Shown in pieces: positions 34,140 to 43,732 of a stretch of DNA of 64,000 nt (its first letter is position 1; each line of letters opens with the position of its first letter). Source of the DNA: Dyadobacter sandarakinus (GTDB taxonomy: Bacteria > Bacteroidota > Bacteroidia > Cytophagales > Spirosomataceae); NCBI RefSeq assembly GCF_016894445.1, contig NZ_CP056775.1:4218001-4282000 (forward strand), written 5' to 3'. Below the pieces are notes generated by a model. It worked only from the letters and a program-made list of their open reading frames with translations, ran no database searches and had not been told where the DNA came from. A program made the translations under genes and the position numbers.

Positions 34140-35600
34140 TTACCTGCTGAGTGTTTTAATCAGCATACCCTTTTCGACTTTGTCATTGAGGCCCATCCCG
34201 TTAATAATTGCGAGTTCGTCAAAACGATTATCGGGCTGACCATTGCTTTTCAGCGCATCTTTCAAAGTTCCGGCCTGCTGCACGGTCTTGATGCGGATCC
34301 TTTCGGGTTGGCGGTTCAGGATACTGGCATCGCTAAGCGACTTGAAACCCTGGGCTACCGACCTGAACTGATCTGCATTGCCTGCGAAGTTGGCTGGTGC
34401 CGATACGCCGTGGATCGCATATATATTGCCGCCGTACTGGATCAGCCAGGTGGCTACCTGAACACTGCTGGCCGCAGCCTGTGCCTGTCCGCCTTGCGCC
34501 TGAGCTACCTGGTTGGAAACCATTGCAATTGCGGGATTTCCGTTGATCGTCGTTTTATTGCTTTCTACAACCTGCAGACTGTAATTTTTTACAACTGCAT
34601 CCGCCGCAGCTTCGAGCGTCTTACCCTCGGCAAGCATAAACAACATCATAGACTTTCCGTCTTTGGATGCCATCTGGAACTGTGCGGGCGAGTTTTCGTA
34701 CTGCCAGCCCGAAGGTACCGGAAACTGGAATTTCAGCTGCGGATGGTAAAACTGGCCTTTTTCCACAAATCCCTGCCGTGGATCGGGTCCGTAAATGATT
34801 CCCTCAATCTTGCGGAGGTAAGTATCGCGGTTTACATTGTATTTGGCCGGATGCTCGGTCTGGTATTGGGTAGCCAGTTTTTCCACCTTGTTCATACGGT
34901 CGCCCGGATCAGGGTGCGTAGACTGGAAGGTAGGGATCGTCTGACCACTTTTTTCACTGATTCTTTTTAATGTACCAAAAAAATCAGCCATCTGGTGGGC
35001 ATCGTAGCCGATTTTGCTGGAATACTCTACGCCTATTTTATCCGACTCCGTTTCATGCTCCCGGCTATAACTGAGCAGCAGCAGTCCCAGTGCCTGCTGA
35101 GTCTGGTCGGCCAGTCCGCGGACTGTTTCAGAAAATACCATTCCGGCCATCAAGCCTACCTGCCCGAGTATCTGCGAGGTCTGCTGCCGTGCCGAATGCC
35201 GGGCTGTGATGTGCCCGATTTCATGACCCAGTACGCCTGCAAATTCGGCTTCATTGTTGAAGTGAGCCATAATACCCCTTGTAAAGTATACGTAACCGCC
35301 AGGCACCGCGAATGCATTCACCACATCCGAGTCGACGATGTAAAATTTATAGGGCAAATCCGGTCGGTGGGAGATTTTGGTCATCGCCAGACCCTTCTCA
35401 TTGATAAACGATTGCAGGTTTTTGTCATCATAAATCCCCATTGTAGCTACAATAGAGGGGTGTGACTCGGCACCCAGGGCAATTTCCTTTTCCTGGGACA
35501 TGAAGATAATTTCCTTCTTCCCTGTGACCGGGTTTTTTGAACAGCCGGTGAACATTCCTGCTACGAGCAAGCCTGTAACGATCTTAAATCCGTACTTCAT
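34140..35600 (-). CDS. M48 family zinc metalloprotease lipoprotein
   Basis: 486 aa from ATG 35600 (MKYGFKIVTGLLVAGMFTGC), a lipoprotein signal with Cys20; the longer frame starts at a TTG. The catalytic zinc site HEIGH is in VLGHEIGHITARHSARQ and the third ligand Glu in HETESDKIGVEY. This is the BepA/YfgC-like group, envelope proteases that degrade misfolded outer-membrane proteins. The last 60 residues (RIKTVQQAGTLKDALKSNG ... GMLIKTL) look LysM-like and may bind peptidoglycan. Convergent with the DUF4965 gene. Confidence 0.92.
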   Translation of the reverse strand: MKYGFKIVTGLLVAGMFTGCSKNPVTGKKEIIFMSQEKEIALGAESHPSIVATMGIYDDKNLQSFINEKGLAMTKISHRPDLPYKFYIVDSDVVNAFAVPGGYVYFTRGIMAHFNNEAEFAGVLGHEIGHITARHSARQQTSQILGQVGLMAGMVFSETVRGLADQTQQALGLLLLSYSREHETESDKIGVEYSSKIGYDAHQMADFFGTLKRISEKSGQTIPTFQSTHPDPGDRMNKVEKLATQYQTEHPAKYNVNRDTYLRKIEGIIYGPDPRQGFVEKGQFYHPQLKFQFPVPSGWQYENSPAQFQMASKDGKSMMLFMLAEGKTLEAAADAVVKNYSLQVVESNKTTINGNPAIAMVSNQVAQAQGGQAQAAASSVQVATWLIQYGGNIYAIHGVSAPANFAGNADQFRSVAQGFKSLSDASILNRQPERIRIKTVQQAGTLKDALKSNGQPDNRFDELAIINGMGLNDKVEKGMLIKTLSR

Positions 35601-35828
35601 TTTTTTGAAAGAGAACAAATGGGTTATACAAAACGGAGGCGGCCAAAATAAGATTAATCCTTCAATTATTTAAAGAATCATGCCACTATCCGGTATGTGA
35701 CAGCTGCGCGAATGTCTCTGAGCACGGATATTTTATTTAAACAAACCATATTGGTTATCTTACAGCCCGACACCACGAACAAACCATTTTGTGGCTTTGG
35801 CCAGAAAGCCGGATCACGAAAAAAACCT

Positions 35829-36638
35829 ATGAATTTTTCCAAGAAAACTTACAGCCTTTTACCACGTTGGCTTATCGGGCTGGACTTTTTCGGCATTTTT
35901 GAAAAGGACCCTTTCGGTAATTTTCTGATCATCAAAAGGTTCTTCATTTTCATTATGGGGTGGTTTACCTACTACCGGTACACCGCCGTGAACCAGATCG
36001 AGGTACAGGGTAGCGAGCACCTGCTGGACCTGCCCGATAATGGCGTACTTTTCCTCTCCAATCACCAGACCTACTTTGCAGATGTTATTGCATTTTACCA
36101 CATCTTCTGTGCGGTAAAATGGGGGTATAAGGATACCATTTCGCCTCCTTTTTACCTGTTTGCGCCCCGTGCACGCTGCTATTATGTGGCAGCTTCCGAA
36201 ACCATGAAAGGCGGGATACTGCCGCGGCTGTTCAGCATCGGCGGCGCCATTACCGTGGAACGTTCGTGGCGGGCTAATGGAGAGAATGTGCAGCGCGAGC
36301 TCGACAACTCGGCAGGTGACAAGATCGGGAAAGGGCTCGGCCATGGCTGGGTGATCAGCTTCCCGCAGGGTACTACCAAGCCCTTTGCACCCGTCCGAAA
36401 AGGTACCGCGCACCTTATCAGGGAACATCAGCCCATTGTAGTACCCGTGGTGATCAATGGTTTCAGGAGAGCATTTGATAAAAAAGGGCTGCGTTTAAAA
36501 AAACGAAATACACGTCTGAGCGTCCGGTTTAAGGCGCCTATGCATTTCCTGCCCGACGAGCCTGTCGAACAAATGGTGGAGCGCATCACCAAAGCAATTG
36601 AGCAGGAAGCACCCGGAGACAATCATCCGCTTTATTGA
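35829..36638 (+). CDS. Lysophospholipid acyltransferase (PlsC/AGPAT family)
   Basis: Probable 1-acylglycerol-3-phosphate acyltransferase-type enzyme of phospholipid synthesis, 269 aa from ATG 35829 (MNFSKKTYSLLPRW); an upstream GTG frame from 35697 lacks family features. A hydrophobic segment at about residues 30-50 suggests membrane association. The catalytic block is SNHQTYFADV: His and Asp are separated by five residues, an NHX5D variant of the usual NHX4D. The acceptor motif appears as SFPQGTTKPFAPVRKG. The exact acyl acceptor is unknown. Confidence 0.85.
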   Translation: MNFSKKTYSLLPRWLIGLDFFGIFEKDPFGNFLIIKRFFIFIMGWFTYYRYTAVNQIEVQGSEHLLDLPDNGVLFLSNHQTYFADVIAFYHIFCAVKWGYKDTISPPFYLFAPRARCYYVAASETMKGGILPRLFSIGGAITVERSWRANGENVQRELDNSAGDKIGKGLGHGWVISFPQGTTKPFAPVRKGTAHLIREHQPIVVPVVINGFRRAFDKKGLRLKKRNTRLSVRFKAPMHFLPDEPVEQMVERITKAIEQEAPGDNHPLY

Positions 36639-36689
36639 AGTGGAATACTTTTTACGCATTTCCGGCAGGTACATCTCATTTTTTATATC

Positions 36690-37601
36690 ATGAAAAAAAA
36701 GGTAGTGGTCACCGGAGGCTCCGGACTGATCGGCAAAAGGCTGACTGCCCTTCTGCTTGAAAAAGGCTATGAAGTGGCACACCTCAGCCGTGGTACGCAG
36801 CCTGTAACCGGAGTAAAGGTGTACCAGTGGGATGTAGCCAGAAAGTACATTGACCCGGCCGCACTCGAAGATGTTCATTACCTGGTACACCTTGCCGGTA
36901 CCAATGTAGCCGAAGGAAGATGGACGGAGGAACGCATGAAATATATTCTCCACAGCCGTACAGATACCCTGGCACTGCTGGCCGAAACCCTGGATGCGCG
37001 CGGCATCAGGCCGGCTGCATTTGTCTCCTCATCAGGAACCGGCTACTATGGTAAAGATACGGGCGATACCCGGCTTACAGAGGGCGACCTGCCCGGCGCT
37101 GATTTCCTGGGACAGGTATGTGTGGCCTGGGAAAAAGCTGCGGATGCAATCAGGGATATGGGCGTGCGCACCGTGAAACTGAGGACCGGTGTGGTACTTT
37201 CCAGAGACGGAGGTGCATTGCCTCAGATAGCCGCTCCTGCCCGGTTCGGGTTTGGTGCGCCACTGGGGTCAGGCGGACAATGGATCTCTTGGATACACAT
37301 TGAGGATATTTGCCGGATGTACATTGACGCACTGGAAAACGAGCACTGGGAAGGTCCCTACAATGCCGTGGCCGGACAGCCCGTGACCAATGCAGTACTT
37401 ACCAGGCAAATCTGCGAAGTACTGCACAAACCGCAATGGCTGCCCAATGTGCCCGGTTTCTTGCTGAAAGCAGCATTGGGGGAAATGTCCAGTGTGGTGT
37501 TGGGAAGCAACTATGCCGTAAACCATCGTGTGGCTGGTGAAACGTCTTTTCAATACAGCTTCCCGGACCTGAAAGCCGCATTGAAAAAAGAACTGGGCTG
37601 A
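36690..37601 (+). CDS. TIGR01777 family epimerase (YfcH-like NAD-dependent epimerase)
   Basis: 303 aa. The extended-SDR Rossmann motif GGSGLIGKRL lies near the N-terminus; HLAGTNVAEGRWTEERM and SSSGTGYYG are typical of the TIGR01777/SulA family. The C-terminal DUF1731-like part (LPNVPGFLLKAALGEMSSVVL) is present. Length is normal. Substrate is unknown throughout the family. It begins 51 nt after the acyltransferase stop and may share its transcript; it is convergent with the M61 peptidase gene. Confidence 0.92.
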   Translation: MKKKVVVTGGSGLIGKRLTALLLEKGYEVAHLSRGTQPVTGVKVYQWDVARKYIDPAALEDVHYLVHLAGTNVAEGRWTEERMKYILHSRTDTLALLAETLDARGIRPAAFVSSSGTGYYGKDTGDTRLTEGDLPGADFLGQVCVAWEKAADAIRDMGVRTVKLRTGVVLSRDGGALPQIAAPARFGFGAPLGSGGQWISWIHIEDICRMYIDALENEHWEGPYNAVAGQPVTNAVLTRQICEVLHKPQWLPNVPGFLLKAALGEMSSVVLGSNYAVNHRVAGETSFQYSFPDLKAALKKELG

Positions 37602-37611
37602 GCAAGCGTCC

Positions 37612-39099
37612 TTACTCCTCCTCTTCCTCCTGCCGCTCCTGAGCCGTGAGTACCTGTTTGGTATGCAGCCACTGATCGCGGTGGATCTTCGCGCGAAAAT
37701 CATCGAGCACGTTCAACTGCACATTTCCATTGTCTGACACCGACATTTGCAGACCGACAAAGGCCAGCATTTCATTCAACCTGTTTTCAAGAGGTTCGCT
37801 GGACAGAATGCATTCCTGCCAGTACCATTCCAGGGACTCGCCTGCTACTTCTTCCACAACATTGAAATAATCATGGAGGCTGTATCCGATAAACGGTTTG
37901 CCAAAACGCGACCATAATATGCGCATCACATCGTCCAGCGACCTGGCGTGGTTGGTGACCTTACGGAGATACAGGTCAAGAATCATGGCGGCGAGCGCAC
38001 CTTTGTGATATACAGATACCTTCCGGTCGGGAATACCTTTCTCGTATCCATCAAGCCACAGGTCGAATGAGGATTCTGTCAGTGACTGGGCGGCCCGGGA
38101 GCTGTTCTCGAAATGGCGCTTCATATATACCTGCAATTCCCGGATGTAGGCATCGTCGTCAAATATGCCCGCTCTCCGTAAGAAAAGATCACCGTAGTAA
38201 GTAGTACATCCCTCTGCGACAAAGCAGGTTTCAAAGTAATTTTCTTTGGTAAAATCGTAAGGTAAAAGTTCTTTGGGTCTGATGCGGATAACATTCCAGG
38301 TATGAAAAAGCTCATGAGAGCTCACGCCAAGCAGGTCGCCGTAAAGTCCTTCACCTTCATCATCGGGCCCCAGCACGATCATGGTGGAATTGAAATGCTC
38401 AACCCCATGGTAAAATGCAGTGGGCAGGATCAGGTTGATAAAGTGGTATTCATTTTCAGGGAACTCCTCCATCGTGGCGATCTGCTCACGTGAGAACCGT
38501 CTGAAATCACGCTCAATCCTTTTCCAGTCAGGACGGAGCTTTCCGTGCATCCAGATATGAAAATGTACCCCTCTGACGGTATAGCCGCGCTGCTGCAGAG
38601 TGGCGGATGCCAGCAGCGGGCAGTCTGCCAGTCGATAAAAATTATCAGCCGCCAGCTCATTGAGCCCCAGCTTATGCAGGCCGCATGCCATTTCAAAATC
38701 GCCGGGTAAATGCAGCTTTACAGTATAGGGTTCGTCGATCCGGCCTTCGGTATACATGCAGAAATTTACAAAATTGAGATACCAGAGCTCATCATCTACG
38801 TAACTGCTGCCGGCATTCTGAATGGCAGCGTGGTGCCTGTAATGGATTTCAACCTGTTTTTCGCCTTCTGTTACAACCCGCCAGCGATCTTTGGTGACTT
38901 TAAAGAGAGGAAGCCGCCGGCCGCCGGTTGTGCGCGCTTCCATATATTGAATATTTTTGGCAAAATTCTGTATTTCGTACCGGCCGGGACGCCAGGCGGG
39001 AAGCTGGATCTCAATCTGTTCAGCATTAATGTCCGGGATGGTATAAGTAAGATTCAGAAGGTGCGACTGCGGATCAGGTACCGTAATATTGTAATGCAT
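37612..39099 (-). CDS. M61 family metallopeptidase
   Basis: Glycyl-aminopeptidase-like zinc peptidase, 495 aa from ATG 39099 (MHYNITVPDPQSHLL); an upstream ATG (39150) adds 17 residues that do not resemble the family. An N-terminal beta-domain contains LPAWRPGRYEIQNFAKN; the zinc site HExxH is in GVSSHELFHTWNVIRIRP; the second-Glu region is VAEGCTTYYGDL. Many M61 proteins carry a C-terminal PDZ domain; here the protein ends after the catalytic region with a short acidic tail (RQEEEEE). No signal peptide is seen. Confidence 0.88.
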   Translation of the reverse strand: MHYNITVPDPQSHLLNLTYTIPDINAEQIEIQLPAWRPGRYEIQNFAKNIQYMEARTTGGRRLPLFKVTKDRWRVVTEGEKQVEIHYRHHAAIQNAGSSYVDDELWYLNFVNFCMYTEGRIDEPYTVKLHLPGDFEMACGLHKLGLNELAADNFYRLADCPLLASATLQQRGYTVRGVHFHIWMHGKLRPDWKRIERDFRRFSREQIATMEEFPENEYHFINLILPTAFYHGVEHFNSTMIVLGPDDEGEGLYGDLLGVSSHELFHTWNVIRIRPKELLPYDFTKENYFETCFVAEGCTTYYGDLFLRRAGIFDDDAYIRELQVYMKRHFENSSRAAQSLTESSFDLWLDGYEKGIPDRKVSVYHKGALAAMILDLYLRKVTNHARSLDDVMRILWSRFGKPFIGYSLHDYFNVVEEVAGESLEWYWQECILSSEPLENRLNEMLAFVGLQMSVSDNGNVQLNVLDDFRAKIHRDQWLHTKQVLTAQERQEEEEE

Positions 39100-39212
39100 A
39101 AATCGCCGGGGAAAGTGTTGAACTACGCTGGGGAACCCTTTTGGCGGCATAAACCAAAATCCGGGATTTCTGCGTTAGTATTTTTCGTTAGGATAAAATA
39201 AATGATTTTAAG

Positions 39213-39869
39213 ATGAAAAGTAAAATTCTCCTCCTGTTCACATGCTGTACGCTCACACTCCTCAGTCACGCTATATACGCACAGGACAATGATTATTACC
39301 GCCCCGACTCACTTCGCAACGAAAATCCCGTAACCGAAGAAAAGCAGCCTGCCGAAAACCGGGAGGTCAGGGAGAAAAAACCGGAAGTGGACTTTAAACA
39401 GCTTCCTTTTATTGACAGGGTACGGCTGGGCGGCAGCTTCGGGCTCAGCCTTGGAACCGTTACGAATGTTAACCTTTCGCCTATGGCAGGCTACGAACTG
39501 ACCGAAAAACTGGTAGCCGGCGTGGGACTTACGGGCATGTACTACAAGTCAAGGTATTTTGGCGTAAACCAGTTTTACTATGGCGGGCGCGCATTCCTGA
39601 TGTACTCAGTTGTTCCGATGGTCAACCTCATCGGCGAGCTGGAAGCCATGAATGTGGAGACAGATACATTTACCAAATATGACGTACGCAAGTGGCTTGC
39701 CTCTCCCATGCTTGGTGCAGCTTATTCCCAGCCTGTGGGCGGCAAGTTTATCAAAGCTGTGCATTTTACGGTACTATACAACTTTAACTACAACAACCAG
39801 CTGGACGACTACGGCAACAATATTTCACCTTATGCCAGTCCTTTTGTGTTTAGGATCACATTTTTGTAA
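39213..39869 (+). CDS. Small outer-membrane beta-barrel protein, unknown function
   Basis: 218 aa: signal peptide (LLSHAIYAQDN), a charged Glu/Lys-rich segment (residues 30-62), then alternating amphipathic strands (RVRLGGSFGLSLGT, VNLSPMAGYELTEKLVAG, YYGGRAFLMYSV) ending in a Phe-Leu terminus (FVFRITFL) typical of barrels. It resembles uncharacterised small barrels of Bacteroidota. Divergent from the M61 gene. Role unknown. Confidence 0.75.
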   Translation: MKSKILLLFTCCTLTLLSHAIYAQDNDYYRPDSLRNENPVTEEKQPAENREVREKKPEVDFKQLPFIDRVRLGGSFGLSLGTVTNVNLSPMAGYELTEKLVAGVGLTGMYYKSRYFGVNQFYYGGRAFLMYSVVPMVNLIGELEAMNVETDTFTKYDVRKWLASPMLGAAYSQPVGGKFIKAVHFTVLYNFNYNNQLDDYGNNISPYASPFVFRITFL

Positions 39870-39953
39870 ACAGCCAGGGATCAAGTTTGACCGCAGGTTT
39901 GATTTTTGATGCTTATTTAAAAAGATTTGTCAAAATCAAAACCATCGGAGAAC

Positions 39954-40586
39954 ATGGAAAATCCCGTTATCATATTTGGAGCCGGCGACCTGGGCGTTCA
40001 GGCACTCGACATTTTCAGGCGCAACAATGTACTGGTGTACGGCCTGCTTGATGATCATAAAGACCTGCATGGAAAGCAATTCGGCGAAGTAAGTGTGCTG
40101 GGCGACACAGATGATACCGGTTTCCTCAACATTATCGGTCCCAAATGCGAAGCTTTCGTAGCAATTGGTGAGCGCTCCGTGCGCGAGCGCCTGGTGGATA
40201 CGCTCGTGGAAGAATGTAAATCCATGCCTGTCAATGCCATACACGACACCTCCGTCATTTCAGAGATGGCTGTGATCGGCCACGGAAATCTGATCGCAGC
40301 CCGGGTAACGATCGGACCCAAATCGGTGCTGGGACATCACTGCCTGGTGCAGACTGCAGCTGTGATTGATGCCAATTCTCACATCGGCGATTATGTCACA
40401 ATTGGTACCGGCGCGATCATCAACGACCGTGTACGCCTCGACGACGGTGTTTTTGTGGGATCGGGTGCAATCATTGTTTCAGGCATTACCATAGGTAAAA
40501 ATGCGCGTATCGGTGCGGGTTCGGTTGTTGTTGAAAACGTACCTGCTGGCGCAACCTACTTCGGAAATCCAGCCCGAAAAATCTGA
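39954..40586 (+). CDS. NeuD-like sugar O-acyltransferase (left-handed beta-helix)
   Basis: 210 aa from ATG 39954 (MENPVIIFGAGDLG); the upstream TTG frame lacks a family N-terminus. The N-terminal PglD/NeuD-type nucleotide-binding fold is followed from about residue 95 by hexapeptide repeats (VIGHGNLIAARVTIGP, SVLGHHCLVQTAAVIDAN, IGDYVTIGTGAIIND, VGSGAIIVSG) forming a left-handed beta-helix, and it ends with FGNPARKI. The family acetylates sialic acid or amino-sugar nucleotides. No sugar gene lies beside it, so its substrate is unknown. Confidence 0.87.
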   Translation: MENPVIIFGAGDLGVQALDIFRRNNVLVYGLLDDHKDLHGKQFGEVSVLGDTDDTGFLNIIGPKCEAFVAIGERSVRERLVDTLVEECKSMPVNAIHDTSVISEMAVIGHGNLIAARVTIGPKSVLGHHCLVQTAAVIDANSHIGDYVTIGTGAIINDRVRLDDGVFVGSGAIIVSGITIGKNARIGAGSVVVENVPAGATYFGNPARKI

Positions 40587-40660
40587 ATTTCACAGGAAAA
40601 CGTTTGATCTGCCATTTCAACAAAATTGAAATGCAGCTTTTTTATTTTAGGTAAACGCAT

Positions 40661-40668
40661 TACCTTTG
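40661..40668 (+). promoter_or_regulatory. -7 element TACCTTTG for the yceD-rpmF-plsX-fabH run
   Basis: Exact TAnnTTTG match followed by CAC, 29 nt before the chosen GTG start. It shows that the upstream TTG at 40666, which lies inside it, is not a start codon. No clear -33 TTG at the right spacing. Confidence 0.5.
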
Positions 40669-40689
40669 CACTCCTTTTTGATAGAGAAA

Positions 40690-41247
40690 GTGAAAGAGCT
40701 AAGTAAATACAACATAGACATTTACGGTTTGGAGGACAAACAGTATGACTATGACATGGAATCTGGCGATGCTTTTTTTGAAGAACTGGAACAGGATCTT
40801 GTTGAGCACGGACGGTTCAAAACACACGTTGTTCTGATCAAGTCGGCCACCATGATACAGCTGCGATTCCACATTGAAGGGGAACTTACCCTGACCTGCG
40901 ACCGCAGCCTGGAACCGTTTGATGAGCATTTTGACATTAATGAGCGCATCATTCTCAAGTACGGCGACCACAATGAGGAACTGACTGATGAGATTGAGAT
41001 CATTAACCGGAATACGGCAAGGGTGAATGTAGCAAACTACATTTTTGATTTTATTGCCCTGTCGCTGCCTGTCAAGAAAATACACCCTGACCTGCGGACC
41101 GACGAGGACGAAAGCGATGAAGAAGGAGAAGATGGCATTTTGGTTTACTCTTCCGAAAGCACCGACGACGTTCCTGAAAGTGAAGATGATGCTCCGGTTG
41201 ACCCCCGGTGGGAAGCCCTGAAAAAGATCAAGGGCAACGACAATTGA
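40690..41247 (+). CDS. DUF177 (YceD-like) protein
   Basis: About 185 aa from GTG 40690 (MKELSKYNIDIYGL). YceD/DUF177 proteins are linked to 23S rRNA metabolism and almost always precede rpmF, as here (71 nt upstream). Visible features: the Cys-containing block GELTLTCDRSLEPF and DFIALSLPVKKIHPD, then an acidic tail (DEDESDEEGEDG) and WEALKKIKGN at the end. The open frame reaches TTG 40666, but that codon is within the promoter element. TTG 40678 is an alternative start. Confidence 0.88.
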   Translation: MKELSKYNIDIYGLEDKQYDYDMESGDAFFEELEQDLVEHGRFKTHVVLIKSATMIQLRFHIEGELTLTCDRSLEPFDEHFDINERIILKYGDHNEELTDEIEIINRNTARVNVANYIFDFIALSLPVKKIHPDLRTDEDESDEEGEDGILVYSSESTDDVPESEDDAPVDPRWEALKKIKGNDN

Positions 41248-41317
41248 ATATCATGGCAGCAATGCCACATATTACCATAAATAAAAACAGCATATTAACA
41301 TTAGAACATAAAGTATC

Positions 41318-41512
41318 ATGGCACATCCTAAACGGAGACATTCCAGTACACGTCGCGACAGCCGCAGAGCGCATGACTTCCTAACAGGAAAGCAATTGAC
41401 AACTGACTCAACAACCGGAGAAATCCACCAGATGCACCGTGCACACGTTCACGAAGGCAACCTGGTTTACAAAGGAAAAGTTGTAGTTGAAAACTATACC
41501 AAATCGGTTTAG
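41318..41512 (+). CDS. rpmF: 50S ribosomal protein L32
   Basis: 64 aa. MAHPKRRHSSTRRDSRRAHD is the conserved basic L32 N-terminus, and CxxC zinc cysteines are absent, as in the C-minus type of L32. Normal length. It sits between yceD and plsX, the classical order. A probable terminator hairpin follows at 41535. Confidence 0.96.
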   Translation: MAHPKRRHSSTRRDSRRAHDFLTGKQLTTDSTTGEIHQMHRAHVHEGNLVYKGKVVVENYTKSV

Positions 41513-41534
41513 TTTCAGTCGATGAGTGTATCCG

Positions 41535-41576
41535 TTTCGCAGCAGCCCTATAAAAGTTGTTGCGAAATTCTTTTTT
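41535..41576 (+). terminator. Probable terminator or attenuator after rpmF
   Basis: TTTCGCA (41535-41541) pairs with TGCGAAA (41561-41567), extended by five pairs with two wobbles, then TTCTTTTTT. It would split ribosomal-protein transcription from plsX-fabH, fully or in part. Confidence 0.55.
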
Positions 41577-41644
41577 ACTACGGCACATCTGCTAAATTTA
41601 CACCTTCGATTTCGTACATATTTGTCTAAAATAACTGCGTGTAA

Positions 41645-42583
41645 ATGAAAATTGCGGTAGATGCTATGGGGGGAGATTTAGCTCCGCAAGCAATTGTTGA
41701 AGGGGTTATCCAAGCCTCTTCCGAACTACCATCAGAAGCGAGAATCGTTTTGATTGGCCGCGAGCGTATCATCTGGGACATTTTTAACCAGCATAATTTC
41801 ACTCCTGTTAATATCGACGTAGTTCACGCGGAAGATATTATCGAGATGGGCGAACATCCTACCAAAGCCCTCTCCCAAAAACCAAATTCCAGCATCGGAG
41901 TAGGGTTTAAATTACTGAAAGAAAGAGAAGTAGATATTTTCTGCAGTGCGGGCAACACGGGTGCCATGCACGTGGGAGCCCTGTTCAGCATCAAAGCGAT
42001 TGAGGGCATTCTGCGACCTGCCATTGCGGGGTTTGTACCCCAGGTAGGCGGCGGCTACTCCATCATGCTTGACATTGGTGCCAATGCCGACTGCAAACCG
42101 GAAGTACTTGCCCAGTTTGGTGAGATCGGCTCTATTTTTGCACAATATACCTTTCAGGTTGAGCGCCCCAGAGTGGCGCTGATGAACATAGGGGAAGAAG
42201 AACAGAAAGGCTCCCTCACTTCCCAGGCAACCTATCCTTTATTAAAGCAGAACAAACGCATCAATTTTATCGGTAATATTGAAGGAAAAGACCTTTTTAC
42301 CAATAAGGCCGATGTCATCGTAACTGATGGTTTTACAGGAAATATCCTGTTTAAACTGGGTGAGTCCCTTTATGAAATATCCAAAAAGAGGGGCTTTCAG
42401 GACGACTTTATAGATCAGACCAATTATGAGTCTATCGGAGGAAGTCCTATCATCGGTGTCAACGGCAATGTGATGATCGCACACGGAATTTCCTCGCCGC
42501 TTGCTATTAAAAATATGATCGAGTGGGCTTACAAGCAGGTCAAATCCAAGGCATATTTGCATATTGCCCAAGCCCTGAACTGA
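41645..42583 (+). CDS. plsX: Phosphate acyltransferase PlsX
   Basis: Makes acyl-phosphate from acyl-ACP, the first intermediate of phospholipid synthesis; peripheral membrane enzyme. 312 aa, normal length. Conserved blocks: MKIAVDAMGGDLAPQAIVEG, SAGNTGAMHVGALF, DIGANADCKPE, LMNIGEEEQKGS and DVIVTDGFTGNILFKL. It is followed 90 nt later by fabH. ATG at 41645. Confidence 0.97.
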   Translation: MKIAVDAMGGDLAPQAIVEGVIQASSELPSEARIVLIGRERIIWDIFNQHNFTPVNIDVVHAEDIIEMGEHPTKALSQKPNSSIGVGFKLLKEREVDIFCSAGNTGAMHVGALFSIKAIEGILRPAIAGFVPQVGGGYSIMLDIGANADCKPEVLAQFGEIGSIFAQYTFQVERPRVALMNIGEEEQKGSLTSQATYPLLKQNKRINFIGNIEGKDLFTNKADVIVTDGFTGNILFKLGESLYEISKKRGFQDDFIDQTNYESIGGSPIIGVNGNVMIAHGISSPLAIKNMIEWAYKQVKSKAYLHIAQALN

Positions 42584-42673
42584 TTTTCTGAGACCGACAA
42601 CCACGTTAATGAGTAAGCAGATACTTTCTTTTTTACCAAAGTCTATTCGGATTTTGAATAGTTAATTTTTATC

Positions 42674-43669
42674 ATGACCCAAATCAAAGCCGCTATAACA
42701 GGGATACAAGGGTACGTACCTGATTATATTTTGACGAATGCCGAACTGGAAACCATGGTGGCGACGAGTGATGAATGGATTGTTAGCAGGACGGGCATTA
42801 AAGAAAGGCGTATTCTCAAAGGAGAGGGTTTAGGGAGTTCACATATGGGAGCGGAAGCTGTGAAGGGCCTCCTCGCCAAAACGAATACACGTGCTGAAGA
42901 GATTGAGCTGCTGATCTGTGCCACTACCACGCCAGACTACGTGTTTCCCTGTACTGCCAATCTGATCTGTGATATGGTCGGTATCCGCAATGTGGGCAGT
43001 TTTGACATACAGGCAGCCTGCTCGGGCTTTGTTTATGCACTTACCCTCGGTTCTCAGTTCATTGAAACCGGAAAATATAAAAAAGTCATTGTTGTAGGAT
43101 CCGACAAAATGTCGGCGATCGTAGACTATACAGACCGCAAAACATGTGTCCTTTTCGGGGATGGTGCCGGTGCTGTACTCTTGGAACCCGATACCGAAGG
43201 CAATGGAATCATTGACTCCATTATCAGGTCAGATGGCGCGGGCGCTCCTTACCTGCATCAGAAAGCCGGCGGTAGCCGCTACCCACCCACCCACGAGACC
43301 ATTGACAAGGGCTGGCATTATGTTTTTCAGGACGGCTCGCAGGTTTTCAAATTTGCCGTGACCAATATGGCCTTCATTTCAGCCGAGATCATGGAAAAGA
43401 ATGGGCTGACCGGCGACAACGTAGCGTGGCTCGTGCCGCATCAGGCCAACAAACGCATTATTGAGGCCACAGCCAATCGCATGGGCGTAGGAATGGACAA
43501 GGTGATGGTAAACATCCAACATTATGGAAATACCACTTCTGCAACCATCCCGCTTTGCCTCTGGGACTACGAGTCACAGTTGAAAAAAGGTGACAACGTA
43601 ATTCTGGCAGCCTTTGGCGGCGGCTTCACCTGGGGTGCTATGTACCTCAAATGGGCATATAACGGTTGA
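42674..43669 (+). CDS. fabH: Beta-ketoacyl-ACP synthase III
   Basis: Starts fatty-acid chains by condensing an acyl-CoA with malonyl-ACP. 331 aa. Catalytic triad visible: Cys116 in [12 protein letters not shown], His in [12 protein letters not shown] (about residue 256) and Asn in HYGNTTSAT (about 286). The C-terminal [14 protein letters not shown] is typical. Located directly after plsX and before efp. ATG at 42674. Confidence 0.97.
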   Translation: MTQIKAAITGIQGYVPDYILTNAELETMVATSDEWIVSRTGIKERRILKGEGLGSSHMGAEAVKGLLAKTNTRAEEIELLICATTTPDYVFPCTANLICDMVGIRNVGSFDIQAACSGFVYALTLGSQFIETGKYKKVIVVGSDKMSAIVDYTDRKTCVLFGDGAGAVLLEPDTEGNGIIDSIIRSDGAGAPYLHQKAGGSRYPPTHETIDKGWHYVFQDGSQVFKFAVTNMAFISAEIMEKNGLTGDNVAWLVPHQANKRIIEATANRMGVGMDKVMVNIQHYGNTTSATIPLCLWDYESQLKKGDNVILAAFGGGFTWGAMYLKWAYNG

Positions 43670-43732
43670 TAGGGCCGCTACCAGCAAGCAAAGGCCTTAT
43701 TTTACACAAATACAATTAATATCATTTTCAAA

